From NCBI GenBank assembly GCA_002437815.1, contig DJRP01000016.1, positions 11,331 through 43,066 of the forward strand: a stretch of 31,736 nucleotides of DNA. The letters run 5' to 3'. Position numbers and translations under genes: made by a program. How positions within the stretch are numbered: the first letter of the stretch is position 1; each line of letters starts with the position of its first letter. This document shows positions 15,691-23,873 of the stretch, piece by piece. Below the pieces are notes generated by a model that saw only the letters and a program-made list of their open reading frames with translations, did not search any database and had not been told where the DNA came from. The DNA comes from Collinsella sp. UBA6357 (GTDB taxonomy: Bacteria; Actinomycetota; Coriobacteriia; Coriobacteriales; Coriobacteriaceae).

Positions 15691-17733
15691 CTACTGGTTG
15701 CTTTCGCTGCCGGACTCGGATCCGGTACCGGAACTCTCGGAGTTGCCGGATCCGCTGCTGCCCGAGTTCCCGCTTCCGCTGCCGGTCGAGCTGCTGCCGG
15801 AGTTGCCCGAGTTCCCGCTCCCGCTCGAGGAGCCGCCGGACGTGGTGAGCGTGATCGTGGTGCCCTTCTCGGCCTTGGAGGTCACGGATTGGTAGGTCAC
15901 GGTGCCGCTTGCGGAGGAGCCGCTGGCCAGGGTCACGTTGAAGCCGGCGTTCACGAGGTCGTACTTGGCCTCGGAATAGGACTCGCCCACGACGTAGGGG
16001 ACGTCGATGCGCTTGTCGGCGGGGCCGGCCGAGACGACGATCGTCACGGTCGCGCCCTTGGCCGCGGTCTCGCCGTTGCCGGGGCTCGTGCGGATGACGG
16101 TGCCGCTCGCCACGGAGTCGGAGTTCTCGGTCGTGGACTTCACGGTGAAGCCCTTGCCCTCGAGCGTGCTGCGCGCGCTGGACTCGGAGTCGCCTACCAC
16201 GTTGGGCACGACGACGGACTCGGGGCCGCTGGAGAGGTAGTAGGTGACGGTGTCGCCCGCCTTGGCGTTCGTGCCGGCCTCGACGTTCTGGCGGCAGACC
16301 TTGCCCACGTCGACGGAGTCGCTCGCCTCGGAGTCGCCGGCCTTGCCCTTGAGCTTCGCGTTGGCGAGGGCCGCCTCGGCCTGCTCGACGGTCATGCCCG
16401 TCAGGTCGGGGACCGTCACCGTGGCCGCGGGCTGCGGGCCCTTGGAGACGCTGAAGTCGATCTTCGACCCCTCGGTGACCTCGCGGCCCTGGTTGGGGTT
16501 CTGGTCGACGACGTAGCCCTCCTTCACGTTCTCGTCGTAGGTCTGCGTCACGGTGCCTACCTTGAAGTGGCCGTCCTTCTCGATGGCCTCGCGCGCCTCG
16601 GCCTCGGTCATGTTCGCGAGGTTGGGGACGGGGAAGGTCTTGCTGCCGGAGTTCATGAGCGCAAAGACGACCGCGACCACGACGCCGATAAGGGCGATCG
16701 CCCCCACGACGCCCATGACCACGCGGCGCTTGTGCTTCTTTGCCTGCTCCTCTTCCTGCTCGGCGGCCTCCTCGGTCGCGGACTGCGGGCGGTAGCGGTT
16801 CTCGCGCTGGATGCGTGGCGTCACGGCCGTCGCGCCCTGACCGGGCTCGAGCGTGCTCGTGACCGCGGCGCCCATGAGGGCGGTCGTGGCGGCGGTGGCC
16901 CCGGCAACGGCCGAGAGGCGCCCGGCGAGGTAGTCGCGCAGCGCGCGGTTGAGCTCCTCGGCGGTCTGGAAGCGGGCTGCGGGGTCCTTCTGCATGCACT
17001 TGAGGATGATGGCCTCGAGCGACGGGTCGACGTTGGGGTTGAGCTGCGAGGGCGGCTTGGGCTGCTCGTTCACCTGCTTGAGGGCCACGGTGATCGCGTC
17101 GTCGCCCTGGAAGGGGACCTGGCCCGTGGCGGACTCGTACATCACGATGCCCAGGGAATAGATGTCGGTCGTGGGGCCGAGCTCCTTGCCCTGCGTCTGC
17201 TCGGGGGAGACGTAGTGCGCGGTGCCCAGCACGGAGTTGTCCTGGGTGAGGTGGCTGTTCTTGGCGCGCGCAATGCCGAAGTCCATCACCTTGATGTTGC
17301 CGTCGGGCTGCACCATGATGTTTTGCGGCTTGATGTCGCGGTGGATGATGTCGTGGCGGTGCGCGACCGAGAGCGCCTGGGCGATCTGCGAGCCGATCTG
17401 CGCGACCTTCTTGCAGTCGAGCGCGCCGTGCTTCTTGATACCGCTCTTGAGGTCGGTGCCGCGCAGGTACTCCATGATGATGTAGTACGTGTCGCCGTCC
17501 TTGCCCCAGTCGTAGACGCTCACGATGTAGGGGCTCTGGAGCGCGGCGGCCGCCTGGGCCTCCTGCTTGAAGCGCGCGGCGAAGGACGGGTCGCCCGCGT
17601 ACTGGGGCAGCATCGTCTTGATGGCGACGGTGCGGCCCAGGACCTCGTCGCGACCGCGGAACACGGTGGCCATGCCGCCCGTCCCGATCTTGTCCTGTAC
17701 CTGGTACCTTCCGCCGAGAACCTTACCTGGCAT
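15691..17733 (-). CDS. pknB: PASTA-domain Ser/Thr protein kinase (PknB type)
   Basis: 680 residues. Cytoplasmic kinase domain about 8-270: glycine loop GTGGMATV, Lys39 in VAIKTM, catalytic HRDIKPQN (Asp133), DFG at Asp151, and GTAHYVSPEQ. A charged juxtamembrane region with a Gln/Glu-rich run precedes one membrane helix (about 337-360). Four extracellular PASTA repeats follow (about 366-432, 438-504, 507-570, 576-632), each with VP-x-hydrophobic starts such as VPDLTGMTVEQAEAAL. PASTA domains bind muropeptides or lipid II and couple wall status to phosphorylation. The last ~48 residues are a Ser/Gly/Asn tail, unusual for PknB and possibly wall-embedded. It is the last gene of the six-gene operon, 117 bases after the SEDS-transpeptidase fusion. 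Confidence 0.95.
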   Translation of the reverse strand: MPGKVLGGRYQVQDKIGTGGMATVFRGRDEVLGRTVAIKTMLPQYAGDPSFAARFKQEAQAAAALQSPYIVSVYDWGKDGDTYYIIMEYLRGTDLKSGIKKHGALDCKKVAQIGSQIAQALSVAHRHDIIHRDIKPQNIMVQPDGNIKVMDFGIARAKNSHLTQDNSVLGTAHYVSPEQTQGKELGPTTDIYSLGIVMYESATGQVPFQGDDAITVALKQVNEQPKPPSQLNPNVDPSLEAIILKCMQKDPAARFQTAEELNRALRDYLAGRLSAVAGATAATTALMGAAVTSTLEPGQGATAVTPRIQRENRYRPQSATEEAAEQEEEQAKKHKRRVVMGVVGAIALIGVVVAVVFALMNSGSKTFPVPNLANMTEAEAREAIEKDGHFKVGTVTQTYDENVKEGYVVDQNPNQGREVTEGSKIDFSVSKGPQPAATVTVPDLTGMTVEQAEAALANAKLKGKAGDSEASDSVDVGKVCRQNVEAGTNAKAGDTVTYYLSSGPESVVVPNVVGDSESSARSTLEGKGFTVKSTTENSDSVASGTVIRTSPGNGETAAKGATVTIVVSAGPADKRIDVPYVVGESYSEAKYDLVNAGFNVTLASGSSASGTVTYQSVTSKAEKGTTITLTTSGGSSSGSGNSGNSGSSSTGSGSGNSGSSGSGNSESSGTGSESGSESNQ

Positions 17734-17850
17734 CGTCTCTCCTATCGTGAATGCGGCCCCCGCCGCTCGAATTCCTGCTGGTCGGCGCCGATGCGCCCCG
17801 TTGCCCCGCGCCTGCGAGCCCGCGCGGTCGGATGTGGTCTGGTCGTTTCA

Positions 17851-20811
17851 TCAGTTCCCCGCCCCCGCAGCCTGGATGGCGAGGGTGCTCGCCATGACCT
17901 TGCCCGCGATCGTGGCGGCCAGGCCCTCGACGTCTTTTCCGTTGCTCTCGACGCACACCGAGATAGCGAGAGTGGGGTTGTCGTAGGGCGCGAAGCCAAT
18001 GAAGAGCGAGTTGGCGTTGCCGCCCTCGACCTCGGCGGTGCCGGTCTTGCCGGCGACGCGCGTGCCGGAGACCTGGGCGCTCGTGCCCGAGCCGCTCTCG
18101 ACGCAGGCGAGCATGGCCTCCTTGGTCTTGCTCGCGGCGTCGGCGCCCACCGCTTGGCCGAGCGACTTGGGCTGCGTGGTCGAGACGGTCGTTCCCTCGG
18201 GCGAGAGGACGTGGTCGACCACGTAGGGGTTCATCGCCACGCCGCCGTTCGCGACCGCCGCGGCCACGACGGCGTTCTGCATCACGGTGACCTGCGGGCC
18301 CGCCGGGCTCTCATGCTGGCCCACGGGCTGTCCGCAGGCGGCCCACGCCGTCTCCCACTCCGTCATCTCGGAGGGCTTGGGCATGAGCGAGGCGCAGCAG
18401 GAGAAGTCGAGGCCGAGCGTCTGGCCAAAGCCGTAGGCATTGGAGTAGCTCACGAGCTTCTCGGCGCCGAGCTTGCTTCCCACCTGGGCAAAGACGGTGT
18501 TCGAGCTCACGGCCAGGGCGTCCTTGAGGCTGATTTCGCCCCAATCGACCCCCTGGAAGTTCGTGACGTCCGCGTTGCCGATGCTCAGCGTGGACGGGCC
18601 GTTGTAGGAGTCGTCGAGCTTGGCCGAGCCGGAGTCGAGCGCCGCGGAGAGCGTCACGACCTTGAAGGTGGAGCCGGGCGTGTAGAGCGCCTGCGTCGCG
18701 CGGTCGAGCATCTGCGAGCCCGTGCCGGACGAGACGATCTCGCCCAGGTCGTCGTTCGTGTAGGTGGGGGCGGACGCCTTGGCCAGGACCGCGCCGGTCT
18801 TGGGGTTCAGGACCACGATGGCGCCGGTATAGCCGTCGAGCGCCGCCTCGGCCGCCTTCTGGATCTGCGAGTTGATGGTGAGGCTCACCGTGGAGCCGCT
18901 CACCTGCACGCCCGCGAGCGAGTAGAGGGCGCTGCGCCAGTCGGAGTAGTCGGCGTGCCCGGTCAAGGTCTCGTTCATGGTGGCCTCGATGCCGGAGGTG
19001 CCGTACTGCGTCGAGATGTAGCCCACCGTGTGCGCCGCGAGCGAGCCCATGGGGTAGCTGCGCAGGTACGTGCCGTCGGCCTGCTGGAGGCTCTCGGCCA
19101 GGGTCACGCCGTCCGAGGTCACGATGGCCCCGCGCTGCACGTAGGCGGTCTTGGCGATGGTGTGGTTGTTGTTCGGCAGCGACTGGATGCGCGAGGCGTC
19201 GATCTGCTGCACATAGGTGAGGTTGGCGATGAGCGCGGCAAAGAGGACCGAGAACACGGTGATCAACGCCGTCAGGCGCTTGCCCAGGGCCACGCGGCCC
19301 AGCACGCCGGACTCGGCCGACTGCACCTTGAAGTGCGCGCGGGCGTGGCTGCCGTGGACGACCTCGCGGGCCTTCTCGGCCTCGCCGCCCGCCACGGGCA
19401 GGCCCGTGAGCAACGCGGAGGTGGAGGCGTTGGGGTCGGCGGCGGAGAGCTCGACGCCGTGGCCGGTCGCGTCGTCGCCTGCGCGGAGCAAGAGGCCCAC
19501 GACGATGAAGCTCGCGAGAAGCGAGGTGCCGCCCTGGCTCATGAAGGGCAGCGTCACGCCCGTGAGCGGCAGGAACTTGGTCACGCCGCCCACGATGAGG
19601 AACGCCTGGATGCCGATGGCCGAGGTCAGGCCCACGGCCGCGAAGGCGGCGGAGTCGGTCTTGGCGCGGGCCGCGGTCGCGAAGCCGCGCACGCAGAACA
19701 GCAGGAAGAGGATGAGGACGGCCGAGCTGCCCAGAAGGCCCATCTCCTCGCCGATGGCGCTGAAGATGAAGTCGGACTCCACGACGGGGATGAGGTTGGG
19801 GAGGCCCTTGCCGATGCCCGTGCCCACCAAGCCGCCGTCTGCCAGCGAGTAGAGCGACTGCACGATCTGGTAGCCGCCGCCCGCCGAGTCGGACCACGGG
19901 TCGAGCCAGATGTTCACTCGGTTGCGCACGTGGCCAAAGACGAAGTAGCAGAACGTCCCGCCCACGGCCAGCAGGAGGAGGCTCACCAGCACGTAGCTCA
20001 CGCGCCCGGTCGAGACGTAGAGCATGATGACGAAGAACATGAAGAAGAGCAGGGCGCTGCCCAGGTCGCGCTCAAAGATGACCAGGAGCAGGCAGATGCC
20101 CCACATGATGAACAGCGGCAGCAGCATGCGCAGGCGGGGCAGCCTGAAGGGGCCGACCTGCCGCATGGAGATAGAGAGCGCTTCTCGGTTCGAGGCCAGG
20201 TAAAAGGCCAAGAAGAGCACGATGAGGATCTTCGCGAACTCGCCCGGCTGGAAGCCGAAGCCGCCGATGTAGACCCAGAGCTTGGAGCCGCCCTTCTCGG
20301 TGCCGATGAACATGGGGAGCAGGAGCAGCAACATGCCCACGAAGCCCATCGTGTACTTGTACTGCGCGAGCTTCTCGAAGTTGCGGGCGCAGGCGAGCAC
20401 GGCCACCATGGCGATGACCGAGATGAAGAGCCAGATGACCTGGTTCACGGCGAGCTCGGGCTTGAGCCGCGTGAGGAACGTGATGCCTATGCCCGAGAGG
20501 ACGAAGACGATGGGCAGGATGGCCGGGTCGGCCGCCGGCGCGAGCCTGCGGATGGCGAGGTGCGCGAGCGCGAACGCGAAGAAGAGGCCCAGGGGCACGC
20601 CGAGGGTCTCGAGGCCGAGCTGCGCCCCGGAGTTGAGGACGTACATCGAGTACAGGAGCAGCACGGGGATGGCGCCCAGGATAAGCAAGAAGAGCTCGGT
20701 GTGGCGACGTGAGAAGCCGCGGCCCTCCTCGATCACGGAGGCCGCGATCCGCTGTTGCTGGGCCTGTGCGCGGCTCATCGCGCGGTGCCTTCTTCTGGGC
20801 ATGTCACTCAC
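17851..20811 (-). CDS. SEDS glycosyltransferase fused to penicillin-binding transpeptidase (RodA/FtsW-PBP)
   Basis: 986 residues in one frame. The N-terminal ~450 residues are a polytopic RodA/FtsW/SpoVE domain, with GFGFQPGEFAKI, FERDLGSALLF, SDFIFSAIGEEMG and TGVTLPFMSQGG. After a ~60-residue linker and a new membrane helix (about 515-535), a class B transpeptidase follows: QRGAIVTSDGVTLAES, then the active-site STFK (Ser714), the SSN motif (769-771) and KTGTAE (Lys922). So polymerase and cross-linking enzyme are one chain. In M. tuberculosis the matching genes, rodA and pbpA, are separate neighbours. The start is GTG 20811, overlapping the phosphatase stop; ATG 20802 is also possible. The fusion is probably fixed in this lineage rather than a sequencing error, because the frame is clean. 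Confidence 0.93.
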   Translation of the reverse strand: MSDMPRRRHRAMSRAQAQQQRIAASVIEEGRGFSRRHTELFLLILGAIPVLLLYSMYVLNSGAQLGLETLGVPLGLFFAFALAHLAIRRLAPAADPAILPIVFVLSGIGITFLTRLKPELAVNQVIWLFISVIAMVAVLACARNFEKLAQYKYTMGFVGMLLLLLPMFIGTEKGGSKLWVYIGGFGFQPGEFAKILIVLFLAFYLASNREALSISMRQVGPFRLPRLRMLLPLFIMWGICLLLVIFERDLGSALLFFMFFVIMLYVSTGRVSYVLVSLLLLAVGGTFCYFVFGHVRNRVNIWLDPWSDSAGGGYQIVQSLYSLADGGLVGTGIGKGLPNLIPVVESDFIFSAIGEEMGLLGSSAVLILFLLFCVRGFATAARAKTDSAAFAAVGLTSAIGIQAFLIVGGVTKFLPLTGVTLPFMSQGGTSLLASFIVVGLLLRAGDDATGHGVELSAADPNASTSALLTGLPVAGGEAEKAREVVHGSHARAHFKVQSAESGVLGRVALGKRLTALITVFSVLFAALIANLTYVQQIDASRIQSLPNNNHTIAKTAYVQRGAIVTSDGVTLAESLQQADGTYLRSYPMGSLAAHTVGYISTQYGTSGIEATMNETLTGHADYSDWRSALYSLAGVQVSGSTVSLTINSQIQKAAEAALDGYTGAIVVLNPKTGAVLAKASAPTYTNDDLGEIVSSGTGSQMLDRATQALYTPGSTFKVVTLSAALDSGSAKLDDSYNGPSTLSIGNADVTNFQGVDWGEISLKDALAVSSNTVFAQVGSKLGAEKLVSYSNAYGFGQTLGLDFSCCASLMPKPSEMTEWETAWAACGQPVGQHESPAGPQVTVMQNAVVAAAVANGGVAMNPYVVDHVLSPEGTTVSTTQPKSLGQAVGADAASKTKEAMLACVESGSGTSAQVSGTRVAGKTGTAEVEGGNANSLFIGFAPYDNPTLAISVCVESNGKDVEGLAATIAGKVMASTLAIQAAGAGN

Positions 20812-22141
20812 CTGCTTCCTGGCTGCTCTGGTTGTTTTCGCTGCTTTGCGGCGCCGCGCCGTCGTTCGTCGCGGCGGGGCCCTTGCCCGCGTCCGCGCCG
20901 GATGCCGAGACGGCCTCGCCCGGGGTGCCCTCGGACTTGGCGTCGTCGGCGACGCTCGCGGCGGCGGACTTCTCGCTGTCGATCTGTGCGCGGTAGGCGT
21001 TCAAGGTCTCGCGGCCCGCCTGCTCGTTCGAGACGCGGATGCCCTGCTTGAGCTGGTCCTGCACCGAGGAGGGAAGGTCGCTCACCGAAACGGCGCTCGT
21101 CTCAACGAGGCTCGACAGGCTGATGCCCATGAAGCTCGAGTTCACGCCCCGGTAGATGCCCACGGTGTCGCCGTTCGTGCCGAGGTACCACTCGCCGCGC
21201 ACGAAGGCCACGACGATCGCGAACGTGACGGCGAGGACGCCCACGAGGATGCCGCTCATCATGCCCACGCGCTTGGCCAGGTGTTTGCGGCTCCTCTCGG
21301 CACTGCCGTCGTTCAGGACGTCGACCACCACCACGGTCACGTTGTCCGCGCCGCCCGCGGTGAGGGCTGCCGCCACAAGGTTGTCGGCCGCCTGCTGGGG
21401 CGTCGCGCTCGAGACCGCGAGGGCCTCGATCTGGGAGTCGGGGATCATGCTGGACAGGCCGTCCGAGCACAGGATCACGCGGTCGCCGTTGGCCACGTCG
21501 AGCGTGAAGTGGTCGGCGTACATGTCGGGGTCGGAGCCGAGGGCCCTCGTGATGATGGAGCGGGAGGGGTGCGTGCGCGCCTCGTCGGCCGTGATCTGGC
21601 CGGAGTCCACGAGCTCCTCGACGTAGGAGTGGTCGTGGGTCACGCGCACAAGGGTCCCGTGCCGCAGCAGGTAGATGCGCGAGTCGCCCACGTGCGCGAC
21701 GGCCATGCGGCTCTGCTCGATGAGGCAGCAGGAGGCGGTGCAGCCCATGCCGGGCTTGCCCACGCCCTCCTCGGCGCCCTTTATCACGGCGATGTTGGCG
21801 GCCTCCACGGCGGCGCCCAGGCGGACCTCGTCGGCTTGGGCCGGGGCCTTCTCGGCGATGGTCTGGACGGCGATGGCGCTCGCGACCTCGCCCGCGGCGT
21901 GGCCGCCCATGCCGTCGCACACGGCGAAGAGCGGCGCGCGCACCAGGAAGGAGTCCTCGTTGTGGCCGCGGACCAGGCCCACGTCGCTGCGCGAGCCCCA
22001 GCTGATGAACTCGTTTGCGCCCTGCACCACGTCCGCGCCGGTCCTGCCCTCGACGGCCATCTCGGCGCGGCCGGGGGCGTTCACGATCTCGACGGGGGGC
22101 GTCTGGTCGGCAGCCGTGTTTGTCAGCTCGTCCGAGCTCAT
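20804..22141 (-). CDS. pstP: PP2C-family Ser/Thr phosphatase with membrane anchor (PstP type)
   Basis: 445 residues. Removes phosphates placed by the operon's kinases, using two Mn/Mg ions. The catalytic domain (about 45-290) has SDVGLVRGHNEDSF, FAVCDGMGGHAAGEVAS, LCSDGLSSM and GGADNVTVVVVD, all standard metal-binding motifs. A single membrane helix follows (about 310-335, GILVGVLAVTFAIVVAFV). The external tail of ~110 residues is Ser/Ala/Gly-rich at the end (GKGPAATNDGAAPQSSENN). The ~40 residues before the catalytic domain have no recognised motif. The ATG overlaps the preceding FHA gene by ATGA, and its own end overlaps the SEDS fusion by 8 bases. Confidence 0.95.
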   Translation of the reverse strand: MSSDELTNTAADQTPPVEIVNAPGRAEMAVEGRTGADVVQGANEFISWGSRSDVGLVRGHNEDSFLVRAPLFAVCDGMGGHAAGEVASAIAVQTIAEKAPAQADEVRLGAAVEAANIAVIKGAEEGVGKPGMGCTASCCLIEQSRMAVAHVGDSRIYLLRHGTLVRVTHDHSYVEELVDSGQITADEARTHPSRSIITRALGSDPDMYADHFTLDVANGDRVILCSDGLSSMIPDSQIEALAVSSATPQQAADNLVAAALTAGGADNVTVVVVDVLNDGSAERSRKHLAKRVGMMSGILVGVLAVTFAIVVAFVRGEWYLGTNGDTVGIYRGVNSSFMGISLSSLVETSAVSVSDLPSSVQDQLKQGIRVSNEQAGRETLNAYRAQIDSEKSAAASVADDAKSEGTPGEAVSASGADAGKGPAATNDGAAPQSSENNQSSQEAGE

Positions 22142-22551
22142 CCGCGGCTCACCCTCATGATGGTGTCGCCCACCTGGACCTCATCGGCGTCGCGCAGCGT
22201 CACGGCCTGCGTGATGGGGTGGCCGTTCACGAGCGTGCCGTTCGTGGAGCCCAGGTCCTCGAGCACGAGCGCGGGCCCCTGCAGGGTGAAGCGCGCGTGC
22301 GAAGAAGACACGTACGGCTCGTCAACGACGATGTCGGAGGAGGGGGAGCGGCCCACGATGACGGGGCCGAGGATGTCGACGTGCAGGCCGCGCAGGGTGC
22401 GCGTGCCTTTCTCGACGTCGATCGACCAGATGGCGGAGTCGCGGCGCTGCCCGCGCACGAGCCCCACGCCCGTCTTCATCGTGGCGAAGAGGAACAGGTA
22501 GAGCACGACGACCAGGACGACGCGCCCTATGAAGAGCACGAGGTCGATCAT
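22138..22551 (-). CDS. fhaB: Membrane-anchored FHA-domain protein (FhaB/FipA type)
   Basis: 137 residues from ATG 22551, which overlaps the fhaA-like stop (ATGA); a longer frame to 22833 is a shadow of the neighbour. An N-terminal membrane helix (about 3-25, LVLFIGRVVLVVVLYLFLF) is followed by an FHA domain with VIVGRSPSSDIVV, EPYVSSSHARF and LGSTNGTLVNG, the phosphothreonine-binding residues. In mycobacteria the equivalent is a kinase substrate that links PknA/PknB signalling to division proteins. The small size, anchor and position between fhaA and the phosphatase all match that cluster. Confidence 0.93.
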   Translation of the reverse strand: MIDLVLFIGRVVLVVVLYLFLFATMKTGVGLVRGQRRDSAIWSIDVEKGTRTLRGLHVDILGPVIVGRSPSSDIVVDEPYVSSSHARFTLQGPALVLEDLGSTNGTLVNGHPITQAVTLRDADEVQVGDTIMRVSRG

Positions 22552-23873
22552 GCGCGGTTCTCCCTGAACTCGAGGTTCACGAGGCCGAGCGTGAGCAGGT
22601 CGCCGTCGCGAAGGACGCACTCGTCGACGTCGACGTCGTTCACGAGCGTGCCGTTCGTGGAACGCAGGTCGCAGATGTGCCAGTCGCGCCCGTCGTAGCG
22701 GAGCTCGGCGTGGCGGCGGCTCACGTTGGGGTCGCGCAGGACGATGCCGGCCTGGCTGCGCTCGCGGCCGATGATCGTGGACGGGGCGGTGCCGGTGAAG
22801 GTACGGCCCGTCTGGCGGTCGATGAGCAGGCACGTGGCAGCGGGGGGAGCGGGGTAGCTCGCGCCGCCCAGTCCCACGCCGTAGGGGTCGGGGTTCGAGA
22901 ACGGGTCGGGCGCCTGGGCCGCGACCTCGGCCTGTGCGGCGACGCTCGCGGCGACCTCGGCGTTCGCGCCGGCAGCGGCGCCGGAGACCACGTTCTCGGC
23001 CGCGTCCGCGCCCACGCCGCGGCGCAGGTCCACGAGCGGGACGCTTCGGCGCTGGGTCACGGGCACGGGCGCCGCGGCGCGCGACACGATGGGGGCCGCG
23101 GCAACAGGCATGGGCGTGGAGGAGGTCGAGGACGCAACCGGCATGGGCGCGGCGTCGTTGTAGTCGTAGGAGGGCGGGATCACGGCGAGGCCGGCGGAGT
23201 CGCCGAAGGAGGCTGCGACCGGCAGGGGGGAGACGGCGTTCGCGGCGTTCACGGCCGCGGCGACGTTCGCCGCGCCGGAAACAGCGGGAGCGGCCGTTGG
23301 GGCCTGGACGGGCGTGGCCACCGATGCCGGCGCGGGTGCGGCCTGAGGCGCGGGCGTGGGCGCGGGAGCCGCGGCGCGGCGCTGCGGAGCGGGGGCCTGC
23401 TGGGACTGCGGCCTTCTCGCCGCGCGGCCAGCGGCGCCGCCCACGCTCGCGTTCGCGTTCGCGCCCAGGAACGCCTGCTCCTCGGCGCGCAGGTCGGCCA
23501 AGGTGCGGGCATCGATGTTCTCGGCGAAGACGGCGAACTTGCCGCTCTTGAGCTGCGGGTCGACCATGAAGCGCACGAGGGGGTCGCCCACGAAGCTGTA
23601 GCCCTTCTTGCCGGCCTCGGCAGACACGAACGCCGCGGTCTCCGCGCAGATCTTCTGGTAGAGCGGGCGCATGAGGGAGTCGTCGGACGCCGAGACCAGG
23701 ACGGTATAGAGCGCCGGGGCGGTGTCCACGCCGTCGATCTCGTAGGTCTCGTTCTCCATCTCGCGGGCCGCGCGCTTGGCCAGCTTCTTGAATGAGAAGG
23801 GCTCGGTGTAGCCTTGCGGCGCCGCGCCAAAGACGGAGCCGATGCGGCTCTCGAACTCGTTAAGGAAGCTCAT
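22548..23873 (-). CDS. fhaA: FhaA-like protein: DUF3662 plus C-terminal FHA domain
   Basis: 441 residues, soluble. The N-terminal ~125 residues match the FhaA N-domain (DUF3662), beginning MSFLNEFESRIGSVFG and including VRFMVDPQLKSGKFAVFAE. A long Ala/Pro-rich linker (~residues 140-330) is low in complexity and probably disordered. The C-terminal FHA domain (about 350-435) has TIIGRERSQAGIVL, NVSRRHAELRY and LRSTNGTLVNDV. In mycobacteria FhaA binds phosphorylated MviN and restrains peptidoglycan synthesis; a similar role here is inferred from the cluster. The start overlaps the upstream kinase gene by 14 bases. Confidence 0.93.
   Translation of the reverse strand: MSFLNEFESRIGSVFGAAPQGYTEPFSFKKLAKRAAREMENETYEIDGVDTAPALYTVLVSASDDSLMRPLYQKICAETAAFVSAEAGKKGYSFVGDPLVRFMVDPQLKSGKFAVFAENIDARTLADLRAEEQAFLGANANASVGGAAGRAARRPQSQQAPAPQRRAAAPAPTPAPQAAPAPASVATPVQAPTAAPAVSGAANVAAAVNAANAVSPLPVAASFGDSAGLAVIPPSYDYNDAAPMPVASSTSSTPMPVAAAPIVSRAAAPVPVTQRRSVPLVDLRRGVGADAAENVVSGAAAGANAEVAASVAAQAEVAAQAPDPFSNPDPYGVGLGGASYPAPPAATCLLIDRQTGRTFTGTAPSTIIGRERSQAGIVLRDPNVSRRHAELRYDGRDWHICDLRSTNGTLVNDVDVDECVLRDGDLLTLGLVNLEFRENRA

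Noticed and set aside
15889..20712. Very long open frame on the plus strand (about 1,600 codons) opposite the kinase and SEDS-PBP genes
   Set aside because: Composition is His/Arg/Gly/Asp/Val-rich as expected of an antisense frame in GC-rich DNA; the minus-strand genes have full domains.
22552..22833. Longer N-terminus for the FhaB-like protein
   Set aside because: The extra 94 codons are an Arg/His/Pro-rich shadow of the fhaA FHA domain; ATG 22551 has the operon-typical overlap.
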